From Calliopsis andreniformis (lineage: Eukaryota > Arthropoda > Insecta > Hymenoptera > Andrenidae), in assembly GCF_051401765.1 (NCBI RefSeq), contig NW_027480422.1, positions 18,122,001 to 18,186,000 on the forward strand: 64,000 nucleotides of DNA, given 5' to 3'. Every line of letters starts with the position of its first letter. Position 1 is the first letter of the stretch. Positions 25,386 through 38,425 of this stretch are shown here, one piece after another. Under the pieces are notes generated by a model, which saw only the letters and a program-made list of their open reading frames with translations, was not told the DNA's origin and did not search any database. The translations under genes were made by a program, and so were the position numbers.

Positions 25386-25551
25386 TAGGCTTCACTCTAG
25401 GGCGTTGCTCCACCACATCGGATAGCTGCTGCCTTAGAAGACAACGCCAGGAGCATAAAATACAATATAAACACCACAGTTTTTCCATCGTATAACGGGA
25501 ATAATTGCAACCAGTATGAAAGTTATGGTCATTTCTACGTTGCGGGCATCC
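25386..25551. repeat. Monomer type d
   Basis: Diagnostics are GGATAGCTGCTGCC, GAAGACAAC, ATATAAACACCACAG, AACGGGAAT and GCGGGCATCC. Confidence 0.8.
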
Positions 25552-25717
25552 TAGGCTTCACTCTAGGGCGTTGCTCCACCACATCGAATAGCTACGGCCT
25601 TAGGAGTCAACGCCAGAGGCATAAAATACAAAATAAATACAACAGTTTTTCCATCGTATAACAGGAATAATTGCAACCAGTGTGAGAGTGATGGTCATTT
25701 CTACATTCCGGGAAACC
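25552..25717. repeat. Monomer type e
   Basis: Diagnostics are GCTACGGCCTTAGGAG, CCAGAGGC, GTGAGAGTG and the end CCGGGAAACC. Confidence 0.8.
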
Positions 25718-27543
25718 TAGGCTTCACTCTAGGGCGTTGCTCCACCAGATCGAATACATAGTGCCATAGAAGTCAACGCCAGAAGCATAAAGTACATTAA
25801 AAATCCAACAGTTTGTCCATCGTATAACAGGAGTAATTGCCACCAGTGTGAAAGTGATGGTCATTTCTGCATTCCGGGCAACCTAGGCTTCTCTCTAGGG
25901 CGTTGCTCCTCCAGATAGAATAGTTAGGGCCCAGGAAGTCAACGCCAGAAGCATATAATAAAATATAAATACAACAGTTTTTCCCTTGTATAACAGGAAT
26001 AATTGCAACCAGTGTGAAAGGTACGGTCATTTCTAAGTTCCGGGCAACCTATGCTTCACTCTAGAGCGTTGCTCCTCCAGATCGAATAGCTAGGGCCTTA
26101 GAAGTCAACGCCAGAAGCACAAAATAAAATAAAAATACAACAGTTATTCCATCGTATAACAGGAATAATTACAACCAGTGTGAAAGTAATGGGCATTTCT
26201 ACGTTCCGTGCAATCTAGGCTTCAGTCTAGGGCGTTGGTCCACCCGGCCGAATAGTTAGGGCCCTAGAAAACAACTCCAGACTCATAAAATACAATATAA
26301 ATACAACAGTTTTTCCACGGTATAAAACGAATAATTGCAACCAGTATGAAAGTTATGGTCATTTCTACGTTACGGGCAACCTAGGCTTCACCCTTGGGCG
26401 TTGCTCCACCAAATCGAATAGTTAGGGCCTAAGAAGTCAACGCCAGAAGCATAAAATACAAAATAAATACAACAGCTTTTCCATCGTCTAACAAGAATAA
26501 TTGCAACCAGTGTGAGAGTGATGGTCATTTCTACATTCCGGGAAACCTAGGCTTCACTCTAGGGCGTTGCTCCACCAGATCGAATACATAGTGCCATAGA
26601 AGTCAACGCCAGGAGCATAAAGTACATTAAAAATCCAACAGTTTGTCCATCGTATAACAGGAGTAATTGCCACCAGTGTGAAAGTGATGGTCATTTGTGC
26701 ATTCCGGGCAACCTAGGCTTCACTCTAGGGCGTTGCTCCACCACATCGGATAGCTGCGGCCTTAGAAGTCAACGCCAGAAGCATAAAATACAATATAAAT
26801 ACAACAGTTTTTCAATCGTATAACAGGAATAATTACAACCAGTGTGAAAGTAATGGGCACTTCTACGTTCCGTGCAATCTAGGCTTCACTGTAGGGCGTT
26901 GGTCCACCAGGTCGAATAGATAGGGCCTTAGAAAACAACTCCAGACGCATAAAATACAATATAAATACAACAGTTTTTCCACGGTATAAAACGAATAATT
27001 GCAACCAGTATGAAAGTTATGGTCATTTCTACGTTCCGGGCAACCTAGGCTTCACCCTAGGGCGTTGCTCCACCAGATCGAATAGTTAGGGCCCAGGAAG
27101 TCAACGCCAGAAGCATAAAATACAATATAAATGCAACAGTTTTTCCCTTGCATAACAGGAATAATTGCAACCAGTGTGAAAGGTATGGTCATTTCTACGT
27201 TCCGGGCAACATAGGCTTCACTCTAGGGCGTTGCTCCACCACATCGGATAGCTGCTGCCTTAGAAGACAACGCCAGGAGCATAAAATACAATATAAACAC
27301 CACAGTTTTTCCATCGTATAACGGGAATAATTGCAACCAGTATGAAAGTTATGGTCATTTCTACGTTGCGGGCATCCTAGGCTTCACTCTAGGGCGTTGC
27401 TCCACCACATCGAATAGCTACGGCCTTAGGAGTCAACGCCAGAGGCATAAAATACAAAATAAATACAACAGTTTTTCCATCGTATAACAGGAATAATTGC
27501 AACCAGTGTGAGAGTGATGGTCATTTCTACATTCCGGGAAACC
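25718..27543. repeat. 11-monomer deletion derivative of the 15-mer (1,826 bp)
   Basis: The order is f-g/l-l-m-n-f'-a-b-c-d-e. Monomers h, i, j and k are missing. The monomer at 25884 starts as type g and ends with CATTTCTAAGTTCC, the end of type k, so it leads directly into l at 26050. The length is exactly 11 x 166. The rest follows the reference copy almost base for base. Confidence 0.85.
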
Positions 27544-27875
27544 TAGGCTTCACTCTAGGGCGTTGCTCCACCAGATCGAATACATAGTGCCATAGAAGTC
27601 AACGCCAGAAGCATAAAGTACATTAAAAATCCAACAGTTTGTCCATCGTATAACAGGAGTAATTGCCACCAGTGTGAAAGTGATGGTCATTTCTGCATTC
27701 CGGGCAACCTAGGCTTCTCTCTAGGGCGTTGCTCCTCCAGATAGAATAGTTAGGGCCCAGGAAGTCAACGCCAGAAGCATATAATAAAATATAAATACAA
27801 CAGTTTTTCCCTTGTATAACAGGAATAATTGCAACCAGTGTGAAAGGTACGGTCATTTCTACGTTCCGGGCAACC
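27544..27875. repeat. Types f and g, leading into the 22-mer series
   Basis: An intact f-g pair precedes the first h. The g copy shares the private GGTACGGTC with the truncated g at 25884, so these two are closely related. Confidence 0.75.
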
Positions 27876-30800
27876 TAGGCTTCACTCTAGGGCGTTGCTC
27901 CACCACATCGGATAGCCGCGGCCTTAGTAGTCAACGCCAGAAGCATAAAATACAATATAAATACAACAGTTTTTCAATCGTATAACAGGAATAATTGCAA
28001 ACAGTGTGGAAGATATGGTCATTTCTACGTTGCGGGCATCCTAGGCTTCACTCTAGGGCATTGCTCCACCACATCGAATAGCTACGGCCTTAGAAGTCAA
28101 CGCCCGAAGCATAAAATGCAATAAAAATACAACAGTTTTTCCATCGTATAACAGGAATAACAGCAACCAGAGTGAAGGTGATGGTCACTTCTAAGTTCCG
28201 GGCAACCTAGGCTTCACTCTAGAGCGTTGCACCACCAGATCGAATAGCTAGGGACTTAGAAGTCAACGCCAGAAGCATAAAATACAATAAAAATACAACA
28301 GTTTTTCCATCGTATAAAAGGAATAATTGCAACCAGTGTGAAAGTAATGGTCATTTCTACGTTCCCAGCAACCTAGGCTTCACTCTAGGGCGTTGTTCCT
28401 GCAGATCGAATAGCTAGGGCCTAAGAAGTCTACAGCAGAAGCATAAAATACTATATAAATACAACAGTTTTTCCATCGTATAACAGGAATAATTGCAACC
28501 AGAGTGAAGGTGTTGGTCATTTCTAAGTTCCGGGCAACCTATGCTTCACTCTAGAGCGTTGCTCCGCCAGATCGAATAGCTAGGGCCTTAGAAGTCAACG
28601 CCAGAAGCACAAAATAAAATAAAAATACAACAGTTATTCCATCGTATAACAGGAATAATTACAACCAGTGTGAAAGTAATGGGCATTTCTACGTTCCGTG
28701 CAATCTAGGCTTCACTCTAGGGCGTTGGTCCACCCGGCCGAATAGTTAGGGCCTTAGAAAACAACTCCAGACTCATAAAATACAATATAAATACAACAGT
28801 TTTTCCACGGTATAAAACGAATAATTGCAACCAGAATGAAAGTTATGGTCATTTCTACGTTACGGGCAACCTAGGCTTCACCCTTTGGCGTTGCTCCACC
28901 AAATCGAATAGTTAGGGCCTAAGAAGTCAACGCCAGAAGCATAAAATACAAAATAAATACAACAGTTTTTCCATCGTCTAACAAGAATAATTGCAACCAG
29001 TGTGAGAGTGATGGTCATTTCTACATTCCGGGAAACCTAGGCTTCACTCTAGGGCGTTGCTCCACCAGATCGAATACATAGTGCCATAGAAGTCAACGCC
29101 AGGAGCATAAAGTACATTAAAAATCCAACAGTTTGTCCATCGTATAACAGGAGTAATTGCCACCAGTGTGAAAGTGATGGTCATTTGTGCATTCCGGGCA
29201 ACCTAGGCTTCACTCTAGGGCGTTGCTCCACCACATCGGATAGCTGCGGCCTTAGAAGTCAACGCCAGAAGCATAAAATACAATATAAATACAACAGTTT
29301 TTCAATCGTTAAACAGGAATAATTACAACCAGTGTGAAAGTAATGGGCACTTCTACGTTCCGTGCAATCTAGGCTTCACTGTAGGGCGTTGGTCCACCAG
29401 GTCGAATAGATAGGGCCTTAGAAAACAACTCCAGACGCATAAGATACAATATAAATACAACAGTTTTTCCACGGTATAAAACGAATAATTACAACCAGTA
29501 TGAAAGTTATGGTCATTTCTACGTTCCGGGCAACCTAGGCTTCACCCTAGGGCGTTGCTCCACCAGATCGAATAGTTAGGGCCCAGGAAGTCAACGCCAG
29601 GAGCATAAAATACAATATAAACACCACAGTTTTTCCATCGTATAACGGGAATAATTGCAACCAGTATGAAAGTTATGGTCATTTCTACGTTGCGGGCATC
29701 CTAGGCTTCACTCTAGGGCGTTGCTCCACCACATCGAATAGCTACGGCCTTAGGAGTCAACGCCAGAGGCATAAAATACAAAATAAATACAACAGTTTTT
29801 CCATCGTATAACAGGAATAATTGCAACCAGTGTGAGAGTGATGGTCATTTCTACATTCCGGGAAACCTAGGCTTCACTCTTGGGCGTTGCTCCACCAGAT
29901 CGAATACATAGTGCCATAGAAGTCAACGCCAGAAGCATAAAGTACATTAAAAATCCAACAGTTTGTCCATCGTATAACAGGAGTAATTGCCACCAGTGTG
30001 AAGGTGATGGTCATTTCTGCATTCCGGGCAACCTAGGCTTCACTCTAGGGCGTTGCTCCTCCAGATAGAATAGTTAGGGCCCAGGAAGTCAACGCCAGAA
30101 GCATAAAATAAAATATAAATACAACAGTTTTTCCCTTGTATAACAGAAATAATTGCAACCAGTGTGAGAGTGATGGTCATTTCTACTTTCCGGGAAACCT
30201 AGGCTTCACACTAGGGCGTTGCTCCACCAGATCGAATACATGGTGCCATAGAAGTCAACGCCAGAAGCATAAAGTACATTAAAAATCCAACAGTTTGTCC
30301 ATCGTATAACAGGAGTAATTGCCACCAGTGTGAAAGTGATGGTCATTTCTGCATTCCGGGCAACCTAGGCTTCACTCTAGGGCGTTGCTCCACCACATCG
30401 GATAGCTGCGGCCTTAGAAGTCAACGCCAGAAGCATAAAATACAATATAAATACAACAGTTTTTCAATCGTATAACAGGAATAATTACAACCAGTGTGAA
30501 AGTAATGGGCACTTCTACGTTCCGTGCAATCTAGGCTTCACTGTAGGGCGTTGGTCCACCAGGTCGAATAGATAGGGCCTTAGAAAACAACTCCAGACGC
30601 ATAAAATACAATATAAATACAACAGTTTTTCCACGGTATAAAACGAATAATTGCAACCAGTATGAAAGTTATGGTCATTTCTACGTTCCGGGCAACCTAG
30701 GCTTCACCCTAGGGCGTTGCTCCACCAGATCGAATAGTTAGGGCCCAGGAAGTCAACGCCAGAAGCATAAAATACAATATAAATGCAACAGTTTTCCCTT

Positions 30801-31526
30801 GCATAACAGGAATAATTGCAACCAGTGTGAAAGGTATGGTCATTTCTACGTTCCGGGCAACATAGGCTTCACTCTAGGGCGTTGCTCCACCACATCGGAT
30901 AGCTGCTGCCTTAGAAGACAACGCCAGGAGCATAAAATACAATATAAACACCACAGTTTTTCCATCGTATAACGGGAATAATTGCAACCAGTATGAAAGT
31001 TATGGTCATTTCTACGTTGCGGGCATCCTAGGCTTCACTCTAGGGCGTTGCTCCACCACATCGAATAGCTACGGCCTTAGGAGTCAACGCCAGAGGCATA
31101 AAATACAAAATAAATACAACAGTTTTTCCATCGTATAACAGGAATAATTGCAACCAGTGTGAGAGTGATGGTCATTTCTACATTCCGGGAAACCTAGGCT
31201 TCACTCTAGGGCGTTGCTCCACCAGATCGAATAGCTAGGGACTTAGAAGTCAACGCCAGAAGCATAAAATACAATAAAAATACAACAGTTTTTCCATCGT
31301 ATAAAAGGAATAATTGCAACCAGTGTGAAAGTAATGGTCATTTCTACGTTCCCAGCAACCTAGGCTTCACTCTAGGGCGTTGCTCCTCCAGATAGAATAG
31401 TTAGGGCCCAGGAAGTCAACGCCAGAAGCATATAATAAAATATAAATACAACAGTTTTTCCCTTGTATAACAGGAATAATTGCAACCAGTGTGAAAGGTA
31501 TGGTCATTTCTACGTTCCGGGCAATC
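27876..31526. repeat. 22-monomer HOR, copy 1 (3,651 bp)
   Basis: The order is h-i-j-k-l-m-n-f'-a-b-c/d-e-f-g'-f-a-b-c-d-e-j-g. The c/d hybrid is at 29536 and g' (a g monomer with an n/e-type second half) at 30034. The 21st monomer (31195) is j-like, unlike the f' in copy 2. One T is missing in the c copy (ACAGTTTTCCC), which gives 3,651 rather than 3,652 bases. The next h is at 31527. Confidence 0.85.
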
Positions 31527-34500
31527 TAGGCTTCACTCTAGGGCGTTGCTCCACCACATCGGATAGCCGCGGCCTTAGTAGTCAACGCCAGAAGCATAAA
31601 ATACAATATAAATACAACAGTTTTTCAATCGTATAACAGGAATAATTGCAAACAGTGTGGAAGATATGGTCATTTCTACGTTGCGGGCATCCTAGGCTTC
31701 ACTCTAGGGCATTGCTCCACCACATCGAATAGCTACGGCCTTAGAAGTCAACGCCCGAAGCATAAAATGCAATAAAAATACAACAGTTTTTCCATCGTAT
31801 AACAGGAATAACAGCAACCAGAGTGAAGGTGATGGTCACTTCTAAGTTCCGGGCAACCTATTCTTCACTCTAGAGCGTTGCACCACCAGATCGAATAGCT
31901 AGGGACTTAGAAGTCAACGCCAGAAGCATAAAATACAATAAAAATACAACAGTTTTTCCATCGTATAAAAGGAATAATTGCAACCAGTGTGAAAGTAATG
32001 GTCATTTCTACGTTCCCAGCAACCTAGGCTTCACTCTAGGGCGTTGTTCCTGCAGATCGAATAGCTAGGGCCTAAGAAGTCTACAGCAGAAGCATAAAAT
32101 ACTATATAAATACAACAGTTTTTCCATCGTATAACAGGAATAATTGCAACCAGAGTGAAGGTGTTGGTCATTTCTAAGTTCCGGGCAACCTATGCTTCAC
32201 TCTAGAGCGTTGCTCCGCCAGATCGAATAGCTAGGGCCTTAGAAGTCAACGCCAGAAGCACAAAATAAAATAAAAATACAACAGTTATTCCATCGTATAA
32301 CAGGAATAATTACAACCAGTGTGAAAGTAATGGGCATTTCTACGTTCCGTGCAATCTAGGCTTCACTCTAGGGCGTTGGTCCACCCGGCCGAATAGTTAG
32401 GGCCTTAGAAAACAACTCCAGACTCATAAAATACAATATAAATACAACAGTTTTTCCACGGTATAAAACGAATAATTGCAACCAGTATGAAAGTTATGGT
32501 CATTTCTACGTTACGGGCAACCTAGGCTTCACCCTTGGGCGTTGCTCCACCAAATCGAATAGTTAGGGCCTAAGAAGTCAACGCCAGAAGCATAAAATAC
32601 AAAATAAATACAACAGTTTTTCCATCGTCTAACAAGAATAATTGCAACCAGTGTGAGAGTGATGGTCATTTCTACATTCCGGGAAACCTAGGCTTCACTC
32701 TAGGGCGTTGCTCCACCAGATCGAATACATAGTGCCATAGAAGTCAACGCCAGGAGCATAAAGTACATTAAAAATCCAACAGTTTGTCCATCGTATAACA
32801 GGAGTAATTGCCACCAGTGTGAAAGTGATGGTCATTTGTGCATTCCGGGCAACCTAGGCTTCACTCTAGGGCGTTGCTCCACCACATCGGATAGCTGCGG
32901 CCTTAGAAGTCAACGCCAGAAGCATAAAATACAATATAAATACAACAGTTTTTCAATCGTTAAACAGGAATAATTACAACCAGTGTGAAAGTAATGGGCA
33001 CTTCTACGTTCCGTGCAATCTAGGCTTCACTGTAGGGCGTTGGTCCACCAGGTCGAATAGATAGGGCCTTAGAAAACAACTCCAGACGCATAAAATACAA
33101 TATAAATACAACAGTTTTTCCACGGTATAAAACGAATAATTGCAACCAGTATGAAAGTTATGGTCATTTCTACGTTCCGGGCAACCTAGGCTTCACCCTA
33201 GGGCGTTGCTCCACCAGATCGAATAGTTAGGGCCCAGGAAGTCAACGCCAGGAGCATAAAATACAATATAAACACCACAGTTTTTCCATCGTATAACGTG
33301 AATAATTGCAACCAGTATGAAAGTTATGGTCATTTCTACGTTGCGGGCATCCTAGGCTTCACTCTAGGGCGTTGCTCCACCACATCGAATAGCTACGGCC
33401 TTAGGAGTCAACGCCAGAGTCATAAAATACAAAATAAATACAACAGTTTTTCCATCGTATAACAGGAATAATTACAACCAGTGTGAAAGTAATGGGCATT
33501 TCTACGTTCCGTGCAATCTAGGCTTCACTCTAGGGCGTTGGTCCACCCGGCCGAATAGTTAGGGCCTTAGAAAACAACTCCAGACTCATAAAATACAATA
33601 TAAATACAACAGTTTTTCCACGGTATAAAACGAATAATTGCAACCAGTATGAAAGTTATGGTCATTTCTACGTTACGGGCAACCTAGGCTTCACTCTAGG
33701 GCGTTGCTCCTCCAGATAGAATAGTTAGGGCCCAGGAAGTCAACGCCAGAAGCATAAAATAAAATATAAATACAACAGTTTTTCCCTTGTATAACAGAAA
33801 TAATTGCAACCAGTGTGAGAGTGATGGTCATTTCTACATTCCGGGAAACCTAGGCTTCACACTAGGGCGTTGCTCCACCAGATCGAATACATAGTGCCAT
33901 AGAAGTCAACGCCAGAAGCATAAAGTACATTAAAAATCCAACAGTTTGTCCATCGTATAACAGGAGTAATTGCCACCAGTGTGAAAGTGATGGTCATTTC
34001 TGCATTCCGGGCAACCTAGGCTTCACTCTAGGGCGTTGCTCCACCACATCGGATAGCTGCGGCCTTAGAAGTCAACGCCAGAAGCATAAAATACAATATA
34101 AATACAACAGTTTTTCAATCGTATAACAGGAATAATTACAACCAGTGTGAAAGTAATGGGCACTTCTACGTTCCGTGCAATCTAGGCTTCACTGTAGGGC
34201 GTTGGTCCACCAGGTCGAATAGATAGGGCCTTAGAAAACAACTCCAGACGCATAAAATACAATATAAGTACAACAGTTTTTCCACGGTATAAAACGAATA
34301 ATTGCAACCAGTATGAAAGTTATGGTCATTTCTACGTTCCGGGCAACCTAGGCTTCACCCTAGGGCGTTGCTCCACCAGATCGAATAGTTAGGGCCCAGG
34401 AAGTCAACGCCAGAAGCATAAAATACAATATAAATGCAACAGTTTTTCCCTTGCATAACAGGAATAATTGCAACCAGTGTGAAAGGTATGGTCATTTCTA

Positions 34501-35178
34501 CGTTCCGGGCAACATAGGCTTCACTCTAGGGCGTTGCTCCACCACATCGGATAGCTGCTGCCTTAGAAGACAACGCCAGGAGCATAAAATACAATATAAA
34601 CACCACAGTTTTTCCATCGTATAACGGGAATAATTGCAACCAGTATGAAAGTTATGGTCATTTCTACGTTGCGGGCATCCTAGGCTTCACTCTAGGGCGT
34701 TGCTCCACCACATCGAATAGCTACGGCCTTAGGAGTCAACGCCAGAGGCATAAAATACAAAATAAATACAACAGTTTTTCCATCGTATAACAGGAATAAT
34801 TGCAACCAGTGTGAGAGTGATGGTCATTTCTACATTCCGGGAAACCTAGGCTTCACTCTAGGGCGTTGCTCCACCAGATCGAATACATAGTGCCATAGAA
34901 GTCAACGCCAGGAGCATAAAGTACATTAAAAATCCAACAGTTTGTCCATCGTATAACAGGAGTAATTGCCACCAGTGTGAAAGTGATGGTCATTTCTGCA
35001 TTCCGGGCAACCTAGGCTTCTCTCTAGGGCGTTGCTCCTCCAGATAGAATAGTTAGGGCCCAGGAAGTCAACGCCAGAAGCATATAATAGAATATAAATA
35101 CAACAGTTTTTCCCTTGTATAACAGGAATAATTGCAACCAGTGTGAAAGGTATGGTCATTTCTACGTTCCGGGCAACC
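31527..35178. repeat. 22-monomer HOR, copy 2 (3,652 bp)
   Basis: It has the same order as copy 1 with two replaced segments. From about 33,463 the e monomer switches to type l, and a type m monomer follows at 33519 where copy 1 has f. The 21st monomer (34847) is f' where copy 1 has j. Private changes include CCTATTCTTC at 31859. Confidence 0.85.
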
Positions 35179-38100
35179 TAGGCTTCACTCTAGGGCGTTG
35201 CTCCACCACATCGGATAGCCGCGGCCTTAGTAGTCAACGCCAGAAGCATAAAATACAATATAAATACAACAGTTTTTCAATCGTATAACGGGAATAATTG
35301 CAAACAGTGTGGAAGATATGGTCATTTCTACGTTGCGGGCATCCTAGGCTTCACTCTAGGGCATTGCTCCACCACATCGAATAGCTACGGCCTTAGAAGT
35401 CAACGCCCGAAGCATAAAATGCAATAAAAATACAACAGTTTTTCCATCGTATAACAGGAATAACAGCAACCAGAGTGAAGGTGATGGTCACTTCTAAGTT
35501 CCGGGCAACCTAGGCTTCACTCTAGAGCGTTGCACCACCAGATCGAATAGCTAGGGACTTAGAAGTCAACGCCAGAAGCATAAAATACAATAAAAATACA
35601 ACAGTTTTTCCATCGTATAAAAGGAATAATTGCAACCAGTGTGAAAGTAATGGTCATTTCTACGTTCCCAGCAACCTAGGCTTCACTCTAGGGCGTTGTT
35701 CCTGCAGATCGAATAGCTAGGGCCTAAGAAGTCTACAGCAGAAGCATAAAATACTATATAAATACAACAGTTTTTCCATCGTATAACAGGAATAATTGCA
35801 ACCAGAGTGAAGGTGTTGGTCATTTCTAAGTTCCGGGCAACCTATGCTTCACTCTAGAGCGTTGCTCCGCCAGATCGAATAGCTAGGGCCTTAGAAGTCA
35901 ACGCCAGAAGCACAAAATAAAATAAAAATACAACAGTTATTCCATCGTATAACAGGAATAATTACAACCAGTGTGAAAGTAATGGGCATTTCTACGTTCC
36001 GTGCAATATAGGCTTCACTCTAGGGCGTTGGTCCACCCGGCCGAATAGTTAGGGCCTTAGAAAACAACTCCAGACTCATAAAATACAATATAAATACAAC
36101 AGTTTTTCCACGGTATAAAACGAATAATTGGAACCAGTATGAAAGTTATGGTCATTTCTACGTTACGGGCAACCTAGGCTTCACCCTTGGGCGTTGCTCC
36201 ACCAAATCGAATAGTTAGGGCCTAAGAAGTCAACGCCAGAAGCATAAAATACAAAATAAATACAACAGTTTTTCCATCGTCTAACAAGAATAATTGCAAC
36301 CAGTGTGAGAGTGATGGTCATTTCTACATTCCGGGAAACCTAGGCTTCACTCTAGGGCGTTGCTCCACCAGATCGAATACATAGTGCCATAGAAGTCAAC
36401 GCCAGGAGCATAAAGTACATTAAAAATCCAACAGTTTGTCCATCGTATAACAGGAGTAATTGCCACCAGTGTGAAAGTGATGGTCATTTGTGCATTCCGG
36501 GCAACCTAGGCTTCACTCTAGGGCGTTGCTCCACCACATCGGATAGCTGCGGCCTTAGAAGTCAACGCCAGAAGCATAAAATACAATATAAATACAACAG
36601 TTTTTCAATCGTTAAACAGGAATAATTACAACCAGTGTGAAAGTAATGGGCACTTCTACGTTCCGTGCAATCTAGGCTTCACTGTAGGGCGTTGGTCCAC
36701 CAGGTCGAATAGATAGGGCCTTAGAAAACAACTCCAGACGCATAAAATACAATATAAATACAACAGTTTTTCCACGGTATAAAACGAATAATTGCAACCA
36801 GTATGAAAGTTATGGTCATTTCTACGTTCCGGGCAACCTAGGCTTCACCCTAGGGCGTTGCTCCACCAGATCGAATAGTTAGGGCCCAGGAAGTCAACGC
36901 CAGGAGCATAAAATACAATATAAACACCACAGTTTTTCCATCGTATAACGGGAATAATTGCAACCAGTATGAAAGTTATGGTCATTTCTACGTTGCGGGC
37001 ATCCTAGGCTTCACTCTAGGGCGTTGCTCCACCACATCGAATAGCTACGGCCTTAGGAGTCAACGCCAGAGGCATAAAATACAAATTAAATACAACAGTT
37101 TTTCCATCGTATAACAGGAATAATTGCAACCAGTGTGAGAGTGATGGTCATTTCTACATTCCGGGAAACCTAGGCTTCTCTCTTGGGCGTTGCTCCACCA
37201 GATCGAATACATAGTGCCATAGAAGTCAACGCCAGAAGCATAAAGTACATTAAAAATCCAACAGTTTGTCCATCGTATAACAGGAGTAATTGCCACCAGT
37301 GTGAAGGTGATGGTCATTTCTGCATTCCGGGCAACCTAGGCTTCACTCTAGGGCGTTGCTCCTCCAGATAGAATAGTTAGGGCCCAGGAAGTCAACGCCA
37401 GAAGCATAAAATAAAATATAAATACAACAGTTTTTCCCTTGTATAACAGAAATAATTGCAACCAGTGTGAGAGTGATGGTCATTTCTACATTCCCGGAAA
37501 CCTAGGCTTCACTCTAGGGCGTTGCTCCACCAGATCGAATACATAGTGCCATAGAAGTCAACGCCAGAAGCATAAAGTACATTAAAAATCCAACAGTTTG
37601 TCCATCGTATAACAGGAGTAATTGCCACCAGTGTGAAAGTGATGGTCATTTCTGCATTCCGGGCAACCTAGGCTTCACTCTAGGTCGTTGCTCCACCACA
37701 TCGGATAGCTGCGGCCTTAGAAGTCAACGCCAGAAGCATAAAATACAATATAAATACAACAGTTTTTCAATCGTATAACAGGAATAATTACAACCAGTGT
37801 GAAAGTAATGGGCACTTCTACGTTCCGTGCAATCTAGGCTTCACTGTAGGGCGTTGGTCCACCAGGTCGAATAGATAGGGCCTTAGAAAACAACTCCAGA
37901 CGCATAAAATACAATATAAATACAACAGTTTTTCCACGGTATAAAACGAATAATTGCAACCAGTATGAAAGTTATGGTCATTTCTACGTTCCGGGCAACC
38001 TAGGCTTCACCCTAGGGCGTTGCTCCACCAGATCGAATAGTTAGGGCCCAGGAAGTCAACGCCAGAAGCATAAAATACAATATAAATGCAACAGTTTTTC

Positions 38101-38425
38101 CCTTGCATAACAGGAATAATTGCAACCAGTGTGAAAGGTATGGTCATTTCTACGTTCCGGGCAACATAGGCTTCACTCTAGGGCGTTGCTCCACCACATC
38201 GGATAGCTGCTGCCTTAGAAGACAACGCCAGGAGCATAAAATACAATATAAACACCACAGTTTTTCCATCGTATAACGGGAATAATTGCAACCAGTATGA
38301 AAGTTATGGTCATTTCTACGTTGCGGGCATCCTAGGCTTCACACTAGGGCGTTGCTCCACCACATCGAATAGCTACGGCCTTAGGAGTCAACGCCAGAGG
38401 CATAAAATACAAAATAAATACAACA
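35179..38425. repeat. 22-monomer HOR, copy 3, truncated in monomer 20
   Basis: It follows the 22-mer order through d at 38167 and into e at 38333. The e monomer turns into type l at GTTATTCC (about 38,425), and the f'/j-g end of the unit is missing. Monomer 13 (37171) is type f, as in copy 1. Confidence 0.85.

Larger units (their letters stand above)
23228..25717. repeat. 15-monomer HOR, reference copy (2,490 bp)
   Basis: Fifteen monomers of exactly 166 bases run in the order f-g-h-i-j-k-l-m-n-f'-a-b-c-d-e, and the order restarts with f at 25718. The same order with deletions explains nearly everything to 38.4 kb, and parts of it recur at 47-50 kb. I treat this as the ancestral unit of the core because the 11-mer and the 22-mer both derive from it by whole-monomer losses. 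Confidence 0.85.

Noticed and set aside
25490..25506. CENP-B box candidate around CGTATAACGGGAAT in type d monomers
   Set aside because: Only the CGGG part fits. The TTCG half and the required central A are absent at the right spacing.
23307..35159. Repeated 77-codon minus-strand frames (23307, 25797, 27623, 34926)
   Set aside because: Their near-identity follows from HOR duplication of the f-g monomers. It is not evidence of coding constraint.
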